64,000 nt of DNA from Oceanimonas pelagia (GTDB lineage Bacteria; Pseudomonadota; Gammaproteobacteria; Enterobacterales; Aeromonadaceae): the NCBI RefSeq assembly GCF_030849025.1, contig NZ_CP118224.1, forward strand, positions 3,055,001-3,119,000. Reading direction: 5' to 3'. How positions within the stretch are numbered: position 1 is the first letter of the stretch; every line of letters starts with the position of its first letter. The position numbers and the translations under genes were made by a program. The notes beneath the pieces were generated by a model, which made no database searches, was not told where the DNA came from, and saw only the letters and a list, made by a program, of their open reading frames with translations. Shown here piece after piece: positions 1 to 8,322 of this stretch.

Positions 1-163
1 GTTCCAGCACCCGCTCCACCAGATGGACCTCGCCCAGCTCGCCATAGGGAAAGCAGGCGTTGTCGAACAGGTAGAAGTACTGGTGTGCCGGCAGCGCCCG
101 GTGCACTTCCCGGTAGACGGAAAGCCCCCCCATGCCGGAGTCGAAGATAAGAATGTTTGCCAC
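1..163 (-). CDS. murI: Glutamate racemase MurI, N-terminal part only
   Basis: Converts L-glutamate to D-glutamate for peptidoglycan synthesis in the cytoplasm. Only the first 54 codons lie in the window; the rest runs off the left edge. The translation from a GTG start at 163 has the family N-terminus [15 protein letters not shown], with the catalytic-loop motif DSGxGGLSV, then a [10 protein letters not shown] stretch where the family has DNxxFPYGE. A GAGGG ribosome-binding site lies about 7 bases upstream. It follows btuB on the same strand, the same order as trmA-btuB-murI in E. coli. Confidence 0.93.
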   Translation of the reverse strand, partial: MANILIFDSGMGGLSVYREVHRALPAHQYFYLFDNACFPYGELGEVHLVERVLE

Positions 164-262
164 TGACTGCCCTCGCTGTGCAAGGGCGCCATGATAACGC
201 CAACGGCCAAAAAAGAAAAAAGCCGGCGCGAGGGCCGGCCTGGGGCGGAAATGTCTGGACGA

Positions 263-2122
263 TCAGAAGCGGTAGTCAGCGCCGACGTAGAACTCCATAT
301 CGGGGGCATCGTAGCCATAAGTAACCTGATAGTCCTTGTCGAACAGGTTGTTCACCTTGCCATTCAGGGTCAGGTTGCTGGTGAGCGGATAGCGGGCACC
401 GACGTTCCAGATAGTGTAGGAAGGCAATACCAGCTCTCTTGCCGGCCAAGTACTGAAATCGTTATCGCTCCGTTCACCCACATACAACACCTGAGCAAAC
501 AGGTTGACATCGGCCACATCAATATCACCGGTCCAACTGGCCTTGCGCTTGGCACGACGGATCAGCTGACGACCATTATTGTTCAGATCGTCAATATCGG
601 TATGTTCAAAACTGACGGTGTGATGCAGCAGGCCTGTGTCCGCCTTGACGCTCAGTTCCAGCCCCTTGATCACCACATCGGTATTACCGAACCTTCTCTC
701 ACCCTGTCGACTAATCAGATTTTGAATATTGTTGCGGTACAGATTCAACTGCCAGTCAAGCAAGGAGTAATCACCAGACAACATCAACTCCCAGCTTTCC
801 GATTCTTCGGGTTCCAGATTTGGCTTTTCATAGGAAGGCCAGTAGAGCTGGGTAAAGCTGGGCGCCTTGAAGGCAGTACCATAGCTAAGGGTAGCCTTGT
901 GCTGCGCCGGCAGTTCCACCGACACAGCGGTTTGCCAGGTGTCATAAGTACCGAACTGCTCATTGTCATCGATTCGCCCGGTCAGCTCGATGGACACGGG
1001 CGCCCAGGTATGGAACACAGACGCGTAAACGCCGGTGTTATCCCTGTCGGGGGCGGAAAAGCTGATCAGCCCCGGCGGGAAGGTGTTCCAGTCCTGCGCT
1101 CTGGAACTAGACAACAAGCGCTCCCGCTGCCAGTCCATCCCCGCCAGCACATAGCCGGCGTCGGCGTAATGATACTGGGTCAGCCCCGCCACCTGAGTAA
1201 CGGCCGTGCTGAGGTTGGTCTGGTACTGGCTGCCTTTGCCTTCGCCTTCATTCCAGGAAAGCAGCTCGGTTTCGCCGTAGCTTACGCTCAGCTGGCTATT
1301 CAACTGCTCATCCCGATAACGAATGCCGGCATCGGCCTGATAGGCGGTGGTCTGGGAGTAATCACCATCCCAGGGGTTGATGAAGTCACGGTTGACGTCA
1401 TAGGCCACCTCATCCTGCCAGCTGTTCAAATTGGCATCCAACGTCCAGCGCGGATCCAGCTGATGCTCCACACCCAAAGTCAGATTTTTGCTTTCAAAGC
1501 CGTCGCGATCCGATTCATTATTATCTGCCACCACATCGTAACCACGGGTTTCCCGGTAACCGGTGGCCAGCTGCAGCCGAGTCGCGTCGGTCACCCACTG
1601 GTTGATGGAGACATCGGCGGCATAGTAGTCGTGACTACCAGTGGTAACTCCTACCTGAGCAGAGTTAACCTTGGAAGTGGTAATAATATTGACCACGCCA
1701 CCGATGGCCTTGGAGCCATAAATGGCGGCGCGAGGACCACGAATATACTCAACGCGCTCCACATTATTCACCGGCAGCTGACTGAAGTTCACATCGCCAG
1801 AGACTGACCTGGCCATGGGCTTGCCATTCAGCAACACCAGTACGTGATCAGAATTGGTACCACGGATAAAGAGGCTGGAGTTTTGGCCAATACCACCGTT
1901 CTGGGTACCGAACTGCATTCCCGGCAGGGTTTCAAGCAAGTCGACGAGAGATCGGGGCTGGCGGCGTTCAATTTCGGCCTTGGTGATCACTTCCACCGGG
2001 GCCAGAGCACTGGTGAGCGGCTGCTCAACCCGGTTGTAGATGGTGATGGAGGTGGGGTCGGATGAATTCTGGGCAAAGGCGGCCCATGGCAGCAAGGCGG
2101 CTGCCAACAACTTTCTGGACAT
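263..2122 (-). CDS. btuB: TonB-dependent vitamin B12 outer-membrane receptor BtuB
   Basis: A 619-aa outer-membrane receptor that imports cobalamin using TonB energy. It starts with a signal peptide (MSRKLLAAALLPWAAFAQ), then a TonB-box-like segment (TSITIYNR), a plug domain (VEVITKAEIERRQPRSLVDL, then LFIRGTNSDHVLVLLNGKP) and a beta-barrel ending in an aromatic residue (YVGADYRF). E. coli BtuB is 614 aa. I chose the ATG at 2122 because it opens the signal peptide and has an AGGGAAG ribosome site; an open frame upstream runs into the riboswitch and is not coding. Its expression should be repressed by adenosylcobalamin through the leader. Confidence 0.93.
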   Translation of the reverse strand: MSRKLLAAALLPWAAFAQNSSDPTSITIYNRVEQPLTSALAPVEVITKAEIERRQPRSLVDLLETLPGMQFGTQNGGIGQNSSLFIRGTNSDHVLVLLNGKPMARSVSGDVNFSQLPVNNVERVEYIRGPRAAIYGSKAIGGVVNIITTSKVNSAQVGVTTGSHDYYAADVSINQWVTDATRLQLATGYRETRGYDVVADNNESDRDGFESKNLTLGVEHQLDPRWTLDANLNSWQDEVAYDVNRDFINPWDGDYSQTTAYQADAGIRYRDEQLNSQLSVSYGETELLSWNEGEGKGSQYQTNLSTAVTQVAGLTQYHYADAGYVLAGMDWQRERLLSSSRAQDWNTFPPGLISFSAPDRDNTGVYASVFHTWAPVSIELTGRIDDNEQFGTYDTWQTAVSVELPAQHKATLSYGTAFKAPSFTQLYWPSYEKPNLEPEESESWELMLSGDYSLLDWQLNLYRNNIQNLISRQGERRFGNTDVVIKGLELSVKADTGLLHHTVSFEHTDIDDLNNNGRQLIRRAKRKASWTGDIDVADVNLFAQVLYVGERSDNDFSTWPARELVLPSYTIWNVGARYPLTSNLTLNGKVNNLFDKDYQVTYGYDAPDMEFYVGADYRF

Positions 2123-2173
2123 GTTCTTCCCTAGTACGCGTAGTGAGGCCAGCAGGCCTTGTGATTTCCTCTT

Positions 2174-2340
2174 TGGCAGGTATTCGGGCTTGAAGGCTCG
2201 GGCTGTGGCCCACCTACGGCGACGGCTTCCCACCTTGCGGCAGTGCCTGAGTTTCCCCGTGTCGCTTTCGTTCCTTTTTACCGCTGCGCGCCAGCTCCGG
2301 ATTTGCACCGGATTCCCGTTTACGCCTGTCGGCACCAAAG
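2174..2340 (-). promoter_or_regulatory. Cobalamin riboswitch of btuB
   Basis: Read on the minus strand, the leader has the conserved blocks of the AdoCbl riboswitch in order: a GGTGCC...AGGCG entry, GGGAATCCGGTGCAAATCC then GGAGCTG, CGCAGCGGTAA, GGGGAAACTCAGGCACTGCC, GGTGGGAAG, and finally a B12-box-like AGCCCGAATACCTGCC about 50 bases before the btuB start. The boundaries are approximate. It should reduce btuB expression when adenosylcobalamin is abundant. Confidence 0.93.
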
Positions 2341-2347
2341 CGCGGGC

Positions 2348-2376
2348 ATTATAGGCATTGGTGATCTGACTGTATA
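2348..2376 (-). promoter_or_regulatory. Sigma-70 promoter of btuB
   Basis: On the minus strand there is a perfect -10 TATAAT (2348-2353) and, after a 17-base spacer, a -35-like TATACA (2371-2376). It lies just before the 5' edge of the riboswitch, so transcription would start at about the first riboswitch stem. Confidence 0.75.
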
Positions 2377-2536
2377 TGCATATTTAGCGACAGAAAAAGC
2401 ACACCTCCTGCAAACGGCAAATATGAGCGAGCTCGCAATTACAGAATATTTACATATATTTAACTTCGAACTGTTTGATAGCCTGAATGTTAACCATATG
2501 AGCCCCATCGCCAACCACGCACAAGGAGAGAACATC
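2377..2536. other. Divergent btuB/sorA intergenic remainder
   Basis: This AT-rich stretch lies between the btuB promoter and the sorA start. It must hold the sorA promoter, but no hexamer pair stands out. The sorA ribosome site AAGGAGAG is at its right end. Nothing else is recognised here. Confidence 0.5.
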
Positions 2537-3877
2537 ATGGCCAGCGACTCCGACAACAAGCAACCGCCGCAGCAGCGGGGACTGCACGAGCTTTACCGGG
2601 AAGACCCCATCAAGGCCGATGAGCAACTCTGGGGCCGGGAAACCGATCCCGGCAGCCGCCGCGGCTTTTTAAAACGCAGCGGCCTGCTGGCCATGGCCAC
2701 GGCACTGGGGGCCAGCATTCCCTTTGCCAAAAACATGCCGGCCGGCCTGATCCCGGCGGCCTTTGCCCAGTCGGACGAACCCTTTACCCTGCCGGGCAAG
2801 GAAGGACTGGTGGTGCTCAACGACAGGCCCATCAATGCCGAAACGCCGCCGCACCTGCTGGATGACGAAGTCACGCCGGCCCGGCACATGTTTGTGCGCA
2901 ACAACGGCCTGGTGCCCAATATTGACACTCTGAACCCGGACAACTGGACCCTGGAGATAGGTGGCGAATCCTGCGAGACCCCCACCACCTTTACCCTTGC
3001 CGAGCTCAAGTCCCGCTTCAAGCATTACAGCTATCAGCTGACGGTGGAATGCGGCGGCAACGGCCGCAGTGAATACGTACCGGCGGCCAGCGGCAACCAG
3101 TGGACGACGGGAGCGGTGGCCTGCCCCAAATTTACCGGGGTGCGACTGCGGGATGTACTGGAAGCCTGCGGCATCAAAAAGGACGCGGTGTACATCGGCT
3201 ACTACGGCGGCGATCTGCACCCCAGCGGCGACCCGAGCAAGGAAGCCATTTCCCGGGGCGTGCCCATGTCCAAGGCGCTGGAAGACGAAACCCTGATCGC
3301 CTGGGCCATGAACGATGAAGACATGCCGGTACTGAACGGTCATCCGCTGCGGCTGGTGTGCGGCGGCTGGCCCGCCTCCACCTCGGGCAAATGGCTGAAG
3401 AAAATCGTGATCCGCAACCAGGTGCACGACGGCAACAAGATGGCCGCCCCCTCCTATATGGTGCCCAAATACCCGGTGGCGCCGGGCACCCAGGTGCCGA
3501 ACGAAGATATGGAAATTATTGAATCCATGCCGGTCAAATCGCTGATCACCTTTCCCAAAACCGGCATCAGCCACGCGCTGGGCCAGCCACTGGCGGTGCG
3601 TGGACACGCCTGGGCCGGAGACCTGGCGGTGAACGAAGTGCACCTGTCCATCGACTTTGGCGCCACCTGGCACAAGGCCGAATTGCGCGCTCCGGTCAAC
3701 CGGCTGGCCTGGCAGCACTGGCACAGCGAGCTGAGCTTTCCGGAAAAGGGCTATTACGAGATCTGGGCCAAGGCGGTAGACACCAATGGCAAGGCGCAAC
3801 CCATGGTGGTGCCGGGCTGGAACCCCAGAGGCTACCTCAACAACGCCTGCCATCGCATTGCGGTGCAAATCGTCTAG
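2537..3877 (+). CDS. sorA: Periplasmic sulfite dehydrogenase, molybdopterin subunit (SorA-like)
   Basis: A 446-aa sulfite-oxidase-family protein, expected to oxidise sulfite to sulfate in the periplasm and pass electrons to cytochrome c. A twin-arginine signal (SRRGFLKRSG, arginines 41-42) followed by a hydrophobic stretch indicates Tat export of the folded molybdoprotein. The Mo-ligand cysteine is in VECGGNGR (Cys172). A dimerisation domain fills the C-terminus. Start ATG 2537 follows AAGGAGAG by 6-7 bases; the open frame upstream lacks family features. The next gene encodes a small c-type cytochrome, the arrangement of SorAB. SoxCD-type enzymes are related alternatives, but no sox genes are present. 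Confidence 0.82.
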   Translation: MASDSDNKQPPQQRGLHELYREDPIKADEQLWGRETDPGSRRGFLKRSGLLAMATALGASIPFAKNMPAGLIPAAFAQSDEPFTLPGKEGLVVLNDRPINAETPPHLLDDEVTPARHMFVRNNGLVPNIDTLNPDNWTLEIGGESCETPTTFTLAELKSRFKHYSYQLTVECGGNGRSEYVPAASGNQWTTGAVACPKFTGVRLRDVLEACGIKKDAVYIGYYGGDLHPSGDPSKEAISRGVPMSKALEDETLIAWAMNDEDMPVLNGHPLRLVCGGWPASTSGKWLKKIVIRNQVHDGNKMAAPSYMVPKYPVAPGTQVPNEDMEIIESMPVKSLITFPKTGISHALGQPLAVRGHAWAGDLAVNEVHLSIDFGATWHKAELRAPVNRLAWQHWHSELSFPEKGYYEIWAKAVDTNGKAQPMVVPGWNPRGYLNNACHRIAVQIV

Positions 3878-3886
3878 GAGGCACCC

Positions 3887-4252
3887 ATGATACGCACTGC
3901 TGCACTGGGCCTGCTGCTGGGCCTGGCCGCCATACCGGCCGCTGCCGCCGAACTGGACCCGCAAACCGGCTTTATCATCGCCCCCGGCTGGGAGACGGTG
4001 CGCAACAACTGCACCGCCTGCCATTCCGCCAAACTGGTTACCCAGAACAGCGGCAGCCGGGAGCACTGGCTGTCACTGATCCGCTGGATGCAGGAGAAGC
4101 AGGGATTGTGGGCCTTTGATGCCCAGACCGAAGACACCATTCTCAGCTATCTGAGCACCGCCTATGGGCCCAAGACCGGCGCCCGCCGGCCACCACTGAG
4201 GATGGATCAGCTGCCGGAAAATCCCTACCGGCCATCGACCGAATCTCAGTAA
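3887..4252 (+). CDS. sorB: Small mono-haem cytochrome c, SorB-like partner of sulfite dehydrogenase
   Basis: A 121-aa periplasmic cytochrome c. Residues 1-21 form a Sec signal peptide. The haem site is CTACH (Cys42, Cys45, His46), and a methionine in LIRWMQEKQG is a candidate second axial ligand. It starts 9 bases after the sorA stop with a good AGGAGG ribosome site, so it is surely co-transcribed. The expected role is to accept electrons from the SorA molybdenum centre and hand them towards a terminal oxidase. Its 3' end overlaps the convergent adenosyltransferase gene by 7 bases. Confidence 0.82.
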   Translation: MIRTAALGLLLGLAAIPAAAAELDPQTGFIIAPGWETVRNNCTACHSAKLVTQNSGSREHWLSLIRWMQEKQGLWAFDAQTEDTILSYLSTAYGPKTGARRPPLRMDQLPENPYRPSTESQ

Positions 4253-4773
4253 TTCACGCTGATGTAGGGCACTTCTTCCACGTTCAGCCGGGCCTTGATG
4301 GCCACGGTGAGCACACAGAAGAAGTTGGCCAGCACATTGGCAAAGCGGGGCAGGGTTTCGTCGAAACGCCTGCCTTCTTCCTCCAGCCGCACCAGCATGC
4401 GCACAATTTTCTTGGCGGTACAACGGCACAGGTGCAGCTGCGGCACCGGTGCCGGCCCGCGGGGCAACACGAATCCCGTTACCCTGCCCTGGGTTTGCTG
4501 CTGATAATGGCTGTAACGCTCTTTCAGCCACTCGATATGCGGCTCAAAAATGCCGTTCTTGCCCCGTACCGACCCGTTCAGGTGATAAATCAGTGGCTGT
4601 AGCTGCTCGAGATCAACCTGGATGTCGTCGCAGCCTGCGGGCAGTGCCGCCAGCACCACGCCAAGGTGGCAGCAGAGCTCGTCGGTGAGAATTTCATAAT
4701 CGCAGGTGAGGCGGGTTTCATAGATGAAGGGGTAACACCACTCCCGCAAGTCGTCCGGCCTGGGTCGCCGCAT
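4246..4773 (-). CDS. PduO-type cob(I)alamin adenosyltransferase-like protein
   Basis: A 175-aa all-helical protein resembling the PduO-type ATP:corrinoid adenosyltransferases. TDELCCHLG matches the family's VDELNSxLG helix, and GFVLPRGPAPVPQLHLCRCT aligns with the FxLPGGxxxAxxLHxAR region. The usual N-terminal ATP loop (TKTGD) is not evident: YETRLTCDYE stands in its place, so activity is uncertain. ATG 4773 was chosen over 4815 because AGGAG lies 7 bases upstream. It sits 2 kb from the riboswitch-controlled btuB, a reasonable setting for making adenosylcobalamin. Confidence 0.6.
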   Translation of the reverse strand: MRRPRPDDLREWCYPFIYETRLTCDYEILTDELCCHLGVVLAALPAGCDDIQVDLEQLQPLIYHLNGSVRGKNGIFEPHIEWLKERYSHYQQQTQGRVTGFVLPRGPAPVPQLHLCRCTAKKIVRMLVRLEEEGRRFDETLPRFANVLANFFCVLTVAIKARLNVEEVPYISVNY

Positions 4774-4908
4774 GGGCTGGCTCCTGAAGTCTGAATGCTG
4801 CCCCAAGTCTGGCAAAAAGTCCTCACTGCCACCAGCTTCGGGGCGGCCAACTGGACAAATTCACTACAACCCGTAGAATTTGCGCTCCGTTTTAAAGTGA
4901 GGCACGTC

Positions 4909-6006
4909 ATGAGCACCCAGGTCACCCCGCACAGCTACCAGACCCAACTGGACGAAAAGGCCGCCCGGCTGGAGCAGACCTTTGCTCCCTTCAATCCACC
5001 CGCGCTGGAAATCTTTGCGTCCGAACCCGAGCACTACCGCATGCGGGCCGAATTCCGGGTGTGGCACGAAGGCGACGACCTCTACTACATCATGTTCGAC
5101 CAGGCCACCCGGGAAAAATACCGGGTTGAGCGGTTTCCGGCCGCCTCAGCACTGATCAACACCGCCATGCCGCTGCTGCTGGAAGCGCTCAGGCCCAACC
5201 CGGTACTGCGCCGCAAGCTGTTTCAGGTAGACTTTCTGTCGTCTTTGAGCAACGAGCTGGTGATCAGCCTGCTGTATCACCGCCAGCTGGGTGAAGACTG
5301 GCAGGCCGAGGTGCAGCATTTACGCGCCCGGCTGAAAGAACAAGGCATCAGCGCCCATATTATCGGCCGCGCCAAAAAGCAGAAGCTGGTGCACGACTGC
5401 GATTATGTAGTGGAGCGGCTGAACGTGGCCGGCAAAGAGCTGATTTATCAGCAGGTAGAAAACAGCTTTACCCAACCCAACGGCCGCATGAACGAGCACA
5501 TGCTGGGCTGGGCGCTGGACGTGACACAAGGAGCCAGTGGTGATCTGCTGGAGCTGTATTGCGGTAACGGCAACTTCTCCCTGGCCCTGGCGCGAAACTT
5601 TCGCCGGGTGCTGGCCACGGAGATTTCCAGCTCGTCGGTGAAGTCGGCCCAGTACAACATTGCCGAAAATGCCATCGACAACGTCACCATACTGCGCATG
5701 TCGGCGGAAGAGTTCACCCAGGCCATGCGTGGCGTACGCGAGTTTCGCCGGTTAAAAGGCGTGGACCTGCAAAGCTACGAGTGCAACACCATACTGGTGG
5801 ATCCGCCCCGGGCCGGACTGGACGAAGACACCGTGAAGCTGGTGCAGGACTACGACAACATCGTTTATATCTCCTGCAACCCGGACACCCTGCTCCAAAA
5901 CCTGAACACCCTGGGTCAGACCCACCATATCGGCCGCTTTGCGCTGTTTGACCAGTTCCCCTACACCCACCATATGGAAGCCGGAGTATACCTGACCCGT
6001 AAGTAA
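4909..6006 (+). CDS. trmA: tRNA (uracil-5-)-methyltransferase TrmA
   Basis: A 365-aa SAM-dependent enzyme that makes 5-methyluridine at position 54 of tRNA. The SAM-binding loop is [16 protein letters not shown]. The catalytic cysteine lies in YISCNPDTL, after the substrate-side DPPRAGLD motif, and a C-terminal [11 protein letters not shown] is characteristic. The length matches E. coli TrmA (366 aa). Start ATG 4909 follows GAGG; the frame upstream is not conserved. It lies near btuB-murI as in E. coli, but the gene pair is separated here by sorAB and the adenosyltransferase. Confidence 0.96.
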   Translation: MSTQVTPHSYQTQLDEKAARLEQTFAPFNPPALEIFASEPEHYRMRAEFRVWHEGDDLYYIMFDQATREKYRVERFPAASALINTAMPLLLEALRPNPVLRRKLFQVDFLSSLSNELVISLLYHRQLGEDWQAEVQHLRARLKEQGISAHIIGRAKKQKLVHDCDYVVERLNVAGKELIYQQVENSFTQPNGRMNEHMLGWALDVTQGASGDLLELYCGNGNFSLALARNFRRVLATEISSSSVKSAQYNIAENAIDNVTILRMSAEEFTQAMRGVREFRRLKGVDLQSYECNTILVDPPRAGLDEDTVKLVQDYDNIVYISCNPDTLLQNLNTLGQTHHIGRFALFDQFPYTHHMEAGVYLTRK

Positions 6007-6050
6007 GGAGTGACGGGTGAGGAGATTCACCCTCCCCCTCACGTCTCACA
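6004..6050. repeat. Short inverted heptamer repeat after trmA
   Basis: Starting with the trmA stop codon, the sequence reads in 7-base steps: TAAGGAG, TGACGGG, TGAGGAG. After a short centre, the complementary strand carries TGAGGGG and TGAGACG units running the other way. The inner GGGTGA/TCACCC (6015-6020 and 6027-6032) can form a hairpin. It is related to the heptamer arrays at 29298, 38285 and 54154. Confidence 0.6.
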
Positions 6051-6061
6051 TTCAAAATAAC

Positions 6062-6089
6062 AAAAAGGGGAGCCGAAGCTCCCCTTTTT
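6062..6089. terminator. Bidirectional rho-independent terminator (trmA / maeB)
   Basis: AAAAAGGGGAGC, CGAA loop, GCTCCCCTTTTT: a perfect GC stem flanked by A and T runs, so it works on both strands. It sits between the convergent trmA and malic enzyme genes. Confidence 0.93.
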
Positions 6090-6105
6090 CATACTGGGCC
6101 GAAAC

Positions 6106-7350
6106 TCAGTCCAGCATGTAGTTTTCCGGCAGGGCGATGCGGGCCACACCGGATTCCACGGCGGCCACGGCCACGGCGCGGGCCACGCGGGGCAGCAGGC
6201 GCGGGTCCATCGGCTTCGGAATCACGTAGTCCTTGCCGAACGTCAGCGAGTCGTAACCGGAAGCAACCAGCACTTCCTGGGGTACCGGTTCCTTGGCCAG
6301 GGCACGAATGGCGTCAACGGCAGCCACTTTCATCTCGTCGTTGATCTGGGTGGCACGCACGTCCAGAGCACCGCGGAAGATGAAGGGGAAGCACAGCACG
6401 TTGTTCACCTGGTTGGGGTAGTCGGAACGACCGGTACCCATCACCAGATCATCACGGGTAGCGTGAGCCAGCTCGGGCTTGATCTCCGGATCCGGGTTGG
6501 AGCAGGCGAAGATAACCGGGTTCGGCGCCATCAGCTTGACGGCCTCGGCCGGCAGCACGTCGGGGCCGGATACACCCACGAACACGTCGGCGTCGGTGAT
6601 CACATCTTCCAGGGTACGCTTGTCGGTGTTGTTGGCAAACAGCGCCTTGTATTCGTTCAGATCGTCACGGCGAGTATGAATAACGCCGTTGCGGTCCAGC
6701 ATGTAGATGTTCTCACGCTGGGCGCCACACTTGATCAGCAGCTCCATACAGGCTACTGCGGCGGCACCGGCGCCCATGCACACGATGCGGGCTTCGGCGA
6801 TGTCCTTGCCCTGCACTTCCAGAGAGTTGATCAGACCCGCTGCGGTTACGATGGCAGTGCCGTGCTGGTCGTCGTGGAACACGGGCACGTTGCAGCGCTC
6901 GATGAGTTCACGCTCGATCTCAAAGCACTCGGGCGCCTTGATGTCTTCCAGGTTGATGCCGCCAAAAGTGTCGGCGATGGCTTCAACGGTCTGAATGAAC
7001 TCTTCGGTGGTGCGGTGCTTGACTTCGATGTCTACGGAGTCAAGGCCGGCGAAACGCTTGAACAGCAGCGCCTTGCCTTCCATGACCGGCTTGGATGCCA
7101 GCGGTCCCAGGTTACCCAGACCCAGAATGGCGGTACCGTTGGAGATAACCGCAACCAGGTTGCCTTTGGCGGTGTACTTGTAGGCATTTTCCGGATCGGC
7201 GGCGATTTCGCGCACCGGCTCGGCTACGCCCGGGCTGTAGGCCAGAGCCAGATCCTTGGCGGTCTCTGCCGGCTTGCTGATTTCAACGGAGATTTTGCCC
7301 GGCTTGGGGAAAGCATGATAGTCGAGCGCTTTTTGACGGAAGTCGGTCAT
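6106..7350 (-). CDS. maeB: NADP-type malic enzyme, short form
   Basis: A 414-aa cytoplasmic enzyme that oxidatively decarboxylates malate to pyruvate and makes reduced nicotinamide cofactor. It has the [10 protein letters not shown]-terminal motif, the substrate-loop [19 protein letters not shown], the metal site [10 protein letters not shown] and a Rossmann motif GAGAAAVAC. It stops after the malic-enzyme domains, so the C-terminal phosphotransacetylase-like domain of the 759-aa E. coli MaeB is absent. NADP preference is inferred from family membership. The upstream region holds a strong palindrome at 7408-7433. Confidence 0.88.
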   Translation of the reverse strand: MTDFRQKALDYHAFPKPGKISVEISKPAETAKDLALAYSPGVAEPVREIAADPENAYKYTAKGNLVAVISNGTAILGLGNLGPLASKPVMEGKALLFKRFAGLDSVDIEVKHRTTEEFIQTVEAIADTFGGINLEDIKAPECFEIERELIERCNVPVFHDDQHGTAIVTAAGLINSLEVQGKDIAEARIVCMGAGAAAVACMELLIKCGAQRENIYMLDRNGVIHTRRDDLNEYKALFANNTDKRTLEDVITDADVFVGVSGPDVLPAEAVKLMAPNPVIFACSNPDPEIKPELAHATRDDLVMGTGRSDYPNQVNNVLCFPFIFRGALDVRATQINDEMKVAAVDAIRALAKEPVPQEVLVASGYDSLTFGKDYVIPKPMDPRLLPRVARAVAVAAVESGVARIALPENYMLD

Positions 7351-7395
7351 TTTGCAAGTACCCTGATGCGATTGTAGACATTTGTTCGATTACAC

Positions 7396-7433
7396 TGTGA
7401 ACAAGTTTATCACAATGTTTATACAATGTGATA
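7396..7433. promoter_or_regulatory. Palindromic operator-like site upstream of maeB
   Basis: TATCACA (7408-7414) and TGTGATA (7427-7433) are perfect inverted arms around a 12-base AT-rich centre. An overlapping pair TGTGA (7396-7400) and TCACA (7410-7414) is spaced by 9. An 11-base direct periodicity (ACAAGTTTAT, ACAATGTTTAT, ACAATGTGATA) is also visible. It lies about 50-80 bases before the malic enzyme start. No regulator can be assigned; the spacing does not fit CRP. Confidence 0.45.
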
Positions 7434-7470
7434 CTAATCAACTTTTTTCACCTTGCCCAGCCTGATCCCG

Positions 7471-8208
7471 TTATTTTTCCCGGTAGAACTGCCAGGGGTG
7501 GTTAAGCCACAGCAGCCATCCGGCGTCGGTTCTGTGCACCCGGCCACGAACAAACAAGTGTTCGCCGGTCCGCAGCCGGCCCAGTGCCCGGCGTGACTCG
7601 GCGGGCAATTGCCGGCCGGCACGCAGCTCCAGTCCGCCTGCACCCAGCAGCGTCACGCGGCCGCGGTGCGCACGTACTTCATGCACCCGGATCAACAGGG
7701 GCTGCCAGCCCGGTTGCACGGGCACATTGGGCACCCCGTGCGACCAGATACCCAGTTGCCGGCGGCGAGCGCGCTGCTCGGCCTGCAACAGGCAACGCCA
7801 GTGACCGTGATTGGGCGGGATCAGCATCAGCTCCCCCAAGCCTGCCGCCAGCATGCCTGCTACCAGCAAGCGGCCATCGTTGGTCAGAGGGTGAGCCAAA
7901 AGGCGTCCATAATCATCACGCCTTTTTCTGGCAAAAACCAGTTTCATTTGACTCTCATCAGGCAATTTATTGCGCAGCCACCGCCTCGCCGCCACAGCAC
8001 CGGGCTCGGGAGCGAAACGACCGTTTTTGTATAGCTCTGGCGAATTTATTCCTACAAAGCGAATGCGTCTGCCATCTTCAAGATGGACAGTATCTCCGTC
8101 TATTACCTTTTTGACATTTACGGTTTCGTACTGGTGGTACTGCGGGCAGGCGGACGCCGCCTCAAGGGGAAATAAAACAAGCAGAAAAAGACAGATTCGA
8201 ACCAACAT
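7471..8208 (-). CDS. Exported thermonuclease-family (SNase) protein with C-terminal extension
   Basis: A 245-aa protein with an N-terminal signal peptide (LVRICLFLLVLFPLEAASA) and a staphylococcal-nuclease domain. Motifs seen: VIDGDTVHL (metal-binding Asp), RIRFVGINSPEL (catalytic Arg and Glu) and RDDYGRLLAHPL (second catalytic Arg). It probably cleaves DNA/RNA in the periplasm or outside. After the nuclease domain, about 75 residues (LIRVHEVRAHRGRVTLL to HLFVRGRVHRTDAGWLLWLN) look like a small beta-barrel, possibly OB-like. ATG 8208 was chosen because the signal peptide begins there; no strong ribosome site is visible. Confidence 0.78.
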   Translation of the reverse strand: MLVRICLFLLVLFPLEAASACPQYHQYETVNVKKVIDGDTVHLEDGRRIRFVGINSPELYKNGRFAPEPGAVAARRWLRNKLPDESQMKLVFARKRRDDYGRLLAHPLTNDGRLLVAGMLAAGLGELMLIPPNHGHWRCLLQAEQRARRRQLGIWSHGVPNVPVQPGWQPLLIRVHEVRAHRGRVTLLGAGGLELRAGRQLPAESRRALGRLRTGEHLFVRGRVHRTDAGWLLWLNHPWQFYREK

Positions 8209-8281
8209 GATGGCACACCGGTATCGGGCTGACCTGATTAACCATGCAGGAACAAGGGGGGTTGCGCAAATGGCAGGCAAC

Positions 8282-8307
8282 AAAAAAGCGCCCGCAGGCG
8301 CTTTTTT
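8282..8307. terminator. Rho-independent terminator downstream of rpmE
   Basis: AAAAAAGCGCC, CGCA loop, GGCGCTTTTTT: a symmetric hairpin just after the rpmE stop on the minus strand. Confidence 0.92.
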
Positions 8308-8322
8308 CGAAACCGAAACAGC

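Noticed and set aside
191-1807. 538-aa open frame antisense to btuB
   Set aside because: It lies wholly over the btuB gene and shows no domain motif. Long antisense frames are common in GC-rich coding DNA.
6106-7350. Truncated maeB pseudogene
   Set aside because: The 414-aa form ends cleanly after the malic-enzyme domains, as in many bacteria, and is followed by a proper terminator.
7396-7414. CRP binding site
   Set aside because: TGTGA and TCACA are separated by 9 bases rather than the 6 of the CRP consensus.
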